A stretch of 9,124 bases of DNA, from positions 1-9,124 of the forward strand of contig CAZCAC010000199.1 of NCBI GenBank assembly GCA_964496575.1. The letters are read 5' to 3'. The DNA is from CAZCAC01 sp964496575. Its GTDB lineage: Bacteria; Planctomycetota; UBA1135; GCA-002686595. The position numbers were made by a program, and so were the translations under genes. Each line of letters begins with the position of its first letter. Position 1 is the stretch's first letter. The notes under the pieces are model-generated. The model saw nothing but the letters and a program-made list of their open reading frames with translations. It searched no databases and was not told the DNA's origin. Below, in pieces: positions 6,872-9,124 of the stretch.

Positions 6872-7076
6872 TCACTGACTCTGGCACTCGACTGAAACGG
6901 ATCGAGACGCCCATACCGTATCGTCCAACTCAAACAGCTCGTCCGCGGCCCCCCTATCCCAGCTCCAAGTCAATCGTATACTCGCTGCCAACGCGACGCG
7001 AAGCCACGACGGATCCCACTTTCGGGAGTTCATCCGGATCCGCGATGTCCCCTTGGGATGTTGACCACGAGTCCAT
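6872..7076 (-). pseudogene. Possible small gene broken by a one-base frameshift
   Basis: ATG at 7076 has GGGAG seven bases upstream (within GGGAGAGAGGAT), the best ribosome-binding site in the island. The frame runs 40 codons, including ELPKVGSVVASRR and VGSEYTIDLELG, to TAG at 6954. Exactly there another frame takes over with equally protein-like content, RGAADELFELDDTVWASRSV and a short tail to TGA at 6872. Deleting one G from the GGG before the TAG would join the two into a 67-residue acidic protein (…TIDLELDRGAADELF…). I do not recognise the family. It may be a decayed gene, a sequencing error, a real 40-residue protein, or chance. The stretch upstream of 7076 in this frame is antisense to the pentapeptide gene and is not counted. 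If real, it precedes the HNH gene in the same direction. Confidence 0.33.
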
Positions 7077-7081
7077 ATCCT
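7053..7081 (+). promoter_or_regulatory. Candidate promoter for the pentapeptide-repeat gene (leaderless)
   Basis: TTGGGA (7053-7058) and TATCCT (7076-7081) each match the sigma-70 consensus at four of six positions and are separated by exactly 17 bases. The -10 box ends seven bases before the GTG at 7089, so transcription would start at or next to the start codon. That agrees with the lack of any purine-rich site upstream of the GTG. Matches of this quality occur by chance in kilobase stretches; position is the main support. Confidence 0.35.
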
Positions 7082-7088
7082 CTCTCCC

Positions 7089-7862
7089 GTGAACACGCAG
7101 CAGGCCACCCAAGTACTCCGAGGGGGGAAAGAAGGAGTCGAGACTTGGAACAGCCGTGTCCGGGAGGGCATTACTGTTCCCGCTCTGAGGGAAGCGGATC
7201 TCCACGGAGCGGACCTCCGCAACGCGATGCTCTTTGGAGCCGATCTGCGGAATGCGAATCTCAGTGACGCCGACTTGTTTGGTGCGGATCTCGCGAATGC
7301 GAATCTGAGTGGCGCCGACCTCCGCCGCTGCACGATGTCGTCCTGCCAACTGGTTGGCACCATTGCTCATGAGGCCGATCTTCGCGAAGCCAGGCTCTAC
7401 AACGTTTCCATGGCAGGTGCGGATTTCCAGCAGGCAGATCTCAGCCGAGCCCGGCTGAGAGAGTCGTACCTCTATCAGGCAGACTTGCGCAAGGCAGTTC
7501 TCCACAGAGCAGACCTTGCTGATATTGTCCTGCGAAAGGCCAGGCTTCAGAATGCCGACTTGAGTAGAGCCAACCTATTCGGCACCGATCTAACGGAGGC
7601 GAACCTAACCAGTGCTGACCTCACCGGCGTCCTACTCGAGAGGGCGCGACTGATTGGCGTTTGTCTCCGAGGGGCGGACCTCTCTGGAGTGAGCCTCTAC
7701 GGATCCGCTAGGGATGGTTGGGAGATCGAGGGTGTTGCATGCAACCATGTGTTCTGGGGTGAGATGCGTGGGCAACGCTGCCCGCGAGAACGCGACTTCG
7801 ACCCCGGCGAGTTCGAGGACCTGTACTCTCGATTGCCAGTCCTCGAGGAGTTCTTCAGCTGA
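7089..7862 (+). CDS. Pentapeptide-repeat protein
   Basis: The 257-residue product has a short N-terminal helix (…VLRGGKEGVETWNSRV…, about 9-24) of the kind that usually precedes pentapeptide solenoids. Then come about 34 consecutive A(D/N)LxX-type repeats from about residue 36 to 205 (ADLHG, ADLRN, ANLSD, ADLFG, ADLAN, ANLSG…), which fold as a right-handed quadrilateral beta-helix. The repeat is looser at 81-95 (CTMSSCQLVGTIAHE). The C-terminal 50 residues are a cap: GWEIEGVACN, then R.CPRERDFDPGEFEDLY and a terminal LP.LEEFF, a module I recall at the end of many such proteins. No signal peptide or membrane segment is present, so it is probably cytoplasmic. Pentapeptide proteins include DNA-gyrase protectors and scaffold or effector proteins; the sequence does not decide. 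GTG at 7089 is the first start after an in-frame stop at 7062 and is needed to include the N-terminal helix; it lacks a ribosome-binding site. Confidence 0.9.
   Translation: MNTQQATQVLRGGKEGVETWNSRVREGITVPALREADLHGADLRNAMLFGADLRNANLSDADLFGADLANANLSGADLRRCTMSSCQLVGTIAHEADLREARLYNVSMAGADFQQADLSRARLRESYLYQADLRKAVLHRADLADIVLRKARLQNADLSRANLFGTDLTEANLTSADLTGVLLERARLIGVCLRGADLSGVSLYGSARDGWEIEGVACNHVFWGEMRGQRCPRERDFDPGEFEDLYSRLPVLEEFFS
7239..7319 (+). repeat. Near-identical 36-base direct repeats 45 bases apart inside the pentapeptide gene
   Basis: Bases 7239-7274 and 7284-7319 differ at only a few positions (both contain GAATGCGAATCT and GCCGAC). The 45-base period equals three pentapeptides. This points to recent internal duplication and a site where repeat number could change by slippage or recombination. 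Confidence 0.7.
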
Positions 7863-8164
7863 GCACAACTCGCTCATCGTCGTGAAATGGTATTCCTGCT
7901 CTACTCAGGGCCGTCTCTTCGATCTCGTCTGTCTCGGCCGGGCCTTGCCTCCTGGCCAAACTTCGATTGGCCTCCACATTCTGGCGGTGCCTACGAAAAA
8001 GGGACTCGAGCCGGTAGTGTGAATCGGTGATCTCCTGTACTCCGGAGCATCGGACTGTCAAGCGGCACTCGTTGGCTCTCGCTGACAATCATCGTCTGGC
8101 CTTGAAATCGAGATTGCCGGGCTTACGCTGCAATTCATAGGAGATCTAGCGGGAGTTGTTGAAC
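7863..8164. other. Intergenic region before the HEAT-repeat gene
   Basis: No supported gene lies in these 302 bases. A minus-strand frame (8088-7855) opens only with TTG and has no recognisable content. No hairpin followed by a T-run marks the end of the pentapeptide transcript. A possible promoter at 8102-8129 and the ribosome-binding site of the HEAT gene occupy the right end. Confidence 0.4.
8102..8129 (+). promoter_or_regulatory. Weak candidate promoter for the HEAT-repeat gene
   Basis: TTGAAA (8102-8107, five of six consensus bases) is followed after 16 bases by TACGCT (8124-8129, three of six). Transcription would start near 8136, giving a leader of about 30 bases that contains the GGGAG ribosome-binding site. 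The -10 box is poor, so this is only a suggestion. Confidence 0.22.
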
Positions 8165-9124
8165 ATGTCGGAGTCGAATCGTCCGTATCGCTCTTGGCCG
8201 GTGGAGCATCTCCGAGACGCTCTACTGAGGGGGAGCGAGGAAGCACAAATCGAGGCACTCGCGAAGGAACTGGCAGCGCGGGAAGGTCAGGCTGCTGAGC
8301 TCGCGCTCCTGGAGGCCCTCGGGCGGACACAACTGAAGCGAGCGACAAACGCTGCGCTTGCCTCGAGCCCAAGGCGCGCCCGCATCACCCAGTATCTCAT
8401 ACAGCGAGCGGAGAGTGATCTGGACTTCTGGGAGCAGAGCCGGCGAGCAAGGGACAGGATCGAGAAGGAGAAGGACGAAGACTCGGAAGAGGAAGCCGAT
8501 AGCATCGACCGGGCGGAGTGCGAAGCCGAGAAGTCGCAGATGATAGAAGGACTCCGCGACAGTATCACTGCACTAGGAGCCCTCGCAGCGAAGGAGGCGA
8601 TCGGCCCAGTACTTCGCGTAGCAGACGTTGACTGGGAGGGGGGCACACTGGATTGCGTAGAGCCATTCTCTAGCAGGGGAATCGACATTCTGGCGCTCGA
8701 AAAGGCCGTGGCCGAGGCACTACAGGCCCTTGCTCCCGAGATGTCCACGTCCGTCCGAGCCAAGGCCGAGCGCGTCCTGGTGCGCATGCTGCACCGGTGC
8801 AGGGAACGCGCCGCGTATTCTCCCGATTGGGATCCGCACGGATCTGAAGAGGAGTTTCTCGCAGAGGCCATGGCAGTGATCATCCGCGCACTCGCTGAGG
8901 TAGGTGAAGACAGTGCCGTTCCTGCGCTACGGGAGGCGGTGAGCTTCCCTCATTGGCTGGTGCGGCAAGCCGCCCTAGAGGTATTGGGTCGATGCTCACC
9001 AGAGGAACGACCAGAGGAGAGCCGTGAGACCCTGAAGGTGGTGATCTCTGCGCTCGAGGACGAAGATGTCGATGTGCAAGCCGCGGCGATTGGCGTCCTC
9101 CCCTTGGTTTGTTCCACGTGTGAG
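8165..9124 (+). CDS. HEAT-repeat protein, N-terminal 320 residues (3' end outside window)
   Basis: An uninterrupted frame runs from ATG at 8165 to the last base of the window. GGGAG nine bases upstream supports this start. The product (MSESNRPYRSWPVEHLRDAL…) is soluble and mostly helical, with no signal peptide or membrane segment. Helical repeats occur around 12-60 and 128-152 (ALGALAAKEAIGPVL) and most clearly at 236-277 (IIRALAEVGEDSAVPALREA then WLVRQAALEVLG) and 288-315 (VVISALEDEDVDVQAAAIGV), the last two being canonical paired HEAT helices. Between them lie a highly charged segment at 91-125 (RRARDRIEKEKDEDSEEEAD), probably coiled coil or flexible, and a longer insertion around 155-175. 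HEAT arrays are protein-binding scaffolds; a downstream catalytic domain may follow outside the window. It is 302 bases behind the pentapeptide gene in the same direction, so a separate promoter is likely. Many third positions are A or T, unlike the backbone genes. Confidence 0.8.
   Translation, partial: MSESNRPYRSWPVEHLRDALLRGSEEAQIEALAKELAAREGQAAELALLEALGRTQLKRATNAALASSPRRARITQYLIQRAESDLDFWEQSRRARDRIEKEKDEDSEEEADSIDRAECEAEKSQMIEGLRDSITALGALAAKEAIGPVLRVADVDWEGGTLDCVEPFSSRGIDILALEKAVAEALQALAPEMSTSVRAKAERVLVRMLHRCRERAAYSPDWDPHGSEEEFLAEAMAVIIRALAEVGEDSAVPALREAVSFPHWLVRQAALEVLGRCSPEERPEESRETLKVVISALEDEDVDVQAAAIGVLPLVCSTCE

Larger units (their letters stand above)
6777..7088. other. Region between the HNH and pentapeptide genes
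   Basis: These 312 bases separate divergent genes. The right two thirds hold a possible frameshifted small gene on the minus strand and the probable promoter of the pentapeptide gene. The left part (6777-6871) contains a short stem GGTGC (6827-6831) / GCACC (6836-6840) that would lie in the leader of the HNH transcript. I see no clear promoter for the HNH gene itself, which would fit transcription from further upstream. Confidence 0.35.
5843..9124. mobile_element. Left end of a putative tRNA-Cys genomic island (right end outside window)
   Basis: The proposal rests on three things. The tRNA-Cys 3' fragment lies at the boundary; a recombinase-tail-like coding fragment sits just inside it; and gene content and codon use change across the boundary, from near-uniform G/C third positions in the backbone genes to many A/T third positions in the HNH, pentapeptide and HEAT genes. 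In this geometry the displaced 3' half stays beside the backbone on the left, and the intact tRNA-Cys should lie at the far right end. No complete integrase, transposase or conjugation gene is visible in the 3.3 kb seen, so the element may be decayed or its mobility genes may lie further right. Confidence 0.5.

Noticed and set aside
7190..7700. Regularly spaced short repeats resembling an array
   Set aside because: The periodicity is 15 and 45 bases and is explained by the encoded pentapeptides. There are no constant repeats with unique spacers, so it is not CRISPR.
8002..8015. Second T-arm-like stretch GGACTCGAGCCGGT resembling part of the tRNA-Cys fragment
   Set aside because: The T stem does not pair on one side, and neither acceptor strand nor anticodon arm follows. 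The similarity is too short to call a second att copy.
7855..8088. 77-codon minus-strand frame after the pentapeptide gene
   Set aside because: It begins with TTG without a ribosome-binding site, overlaps the pentapeptide stop and has no recognisable sequence.
8287..8883. 198-codon minus-strand frame rich in Ser and Ala
   Set aside because: It is antisense to the HEAT-repeat gene, which has a ribosome-binding site and clear repeat structure.

Overview
The window looks like a GC-rich bacterial chromosome, most likely Planctomycetota or a similar Gram-negative group rich in DUF1501/DUF1800 genes. That placement is an inference from the gene families and the strong G/C preference at third codon positions; no rRNA or complete tRNA is present to fix it. 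It divides into a backbone half (1 to about 5842) and an accessory half (about 5843 to the end) that is visibly less GC-rich at silent positions.

Backbone: the 3' end of an isoleucyl-tRNA synthetase gene (+ strand, stop at 520) converges, with 17 bases between stops, on a three-gene minus-strand group. Read in transcription order, that group is a DUF1800 protein (5234-3681), a Tat-exported DUF1501 protein (3637-2357) and a secreted protein of unknown function with carboxypeptidase-regulatory-like beta-sandwich modules (2232-538). DUF1800 and DUF1501 form a well-known conserved pair and are 43 bases apart. A strong three-part hairpin lies between the DUF1501 gene and the third gene.

Junction: at 5793-5842, on the minus strand, is a clean 3' half of tRNA-Cys(GCA). 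It has the anticodon stem-loop, variable loop, T arm, 3' acceptor strand, U73 and CCA. The 5' half is absent. This is the standard scar of a tyrosine-recombinase element integrated in a tRNA gene. Next to it, 5933-6061 (+) encodes what looks like the C-terminal tail of a recombinase-associated protein, cut off at its 5' side. I read the region from 5843 rightward as the left end of a genomic island whose other end lies beyond the window.

Island cargo: an HNH endonuclease (6776-6294, -); a possible frameshifted small gene just upstream of it on the same strand (7076-6872, -); a pentapeptide-repeat protein (7089-7862, +) that may be transcribed without a leader; and a HEAT-repeat protein that starts at 8165 (+) and is still open at the window end. 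None has a clear assigned role here. An HNH nuclease beside two repeat-scaffold proteins in a tRNA-borne island would fit a defence or inter-bacterial conflict locus, but the sequence does not show that directly.
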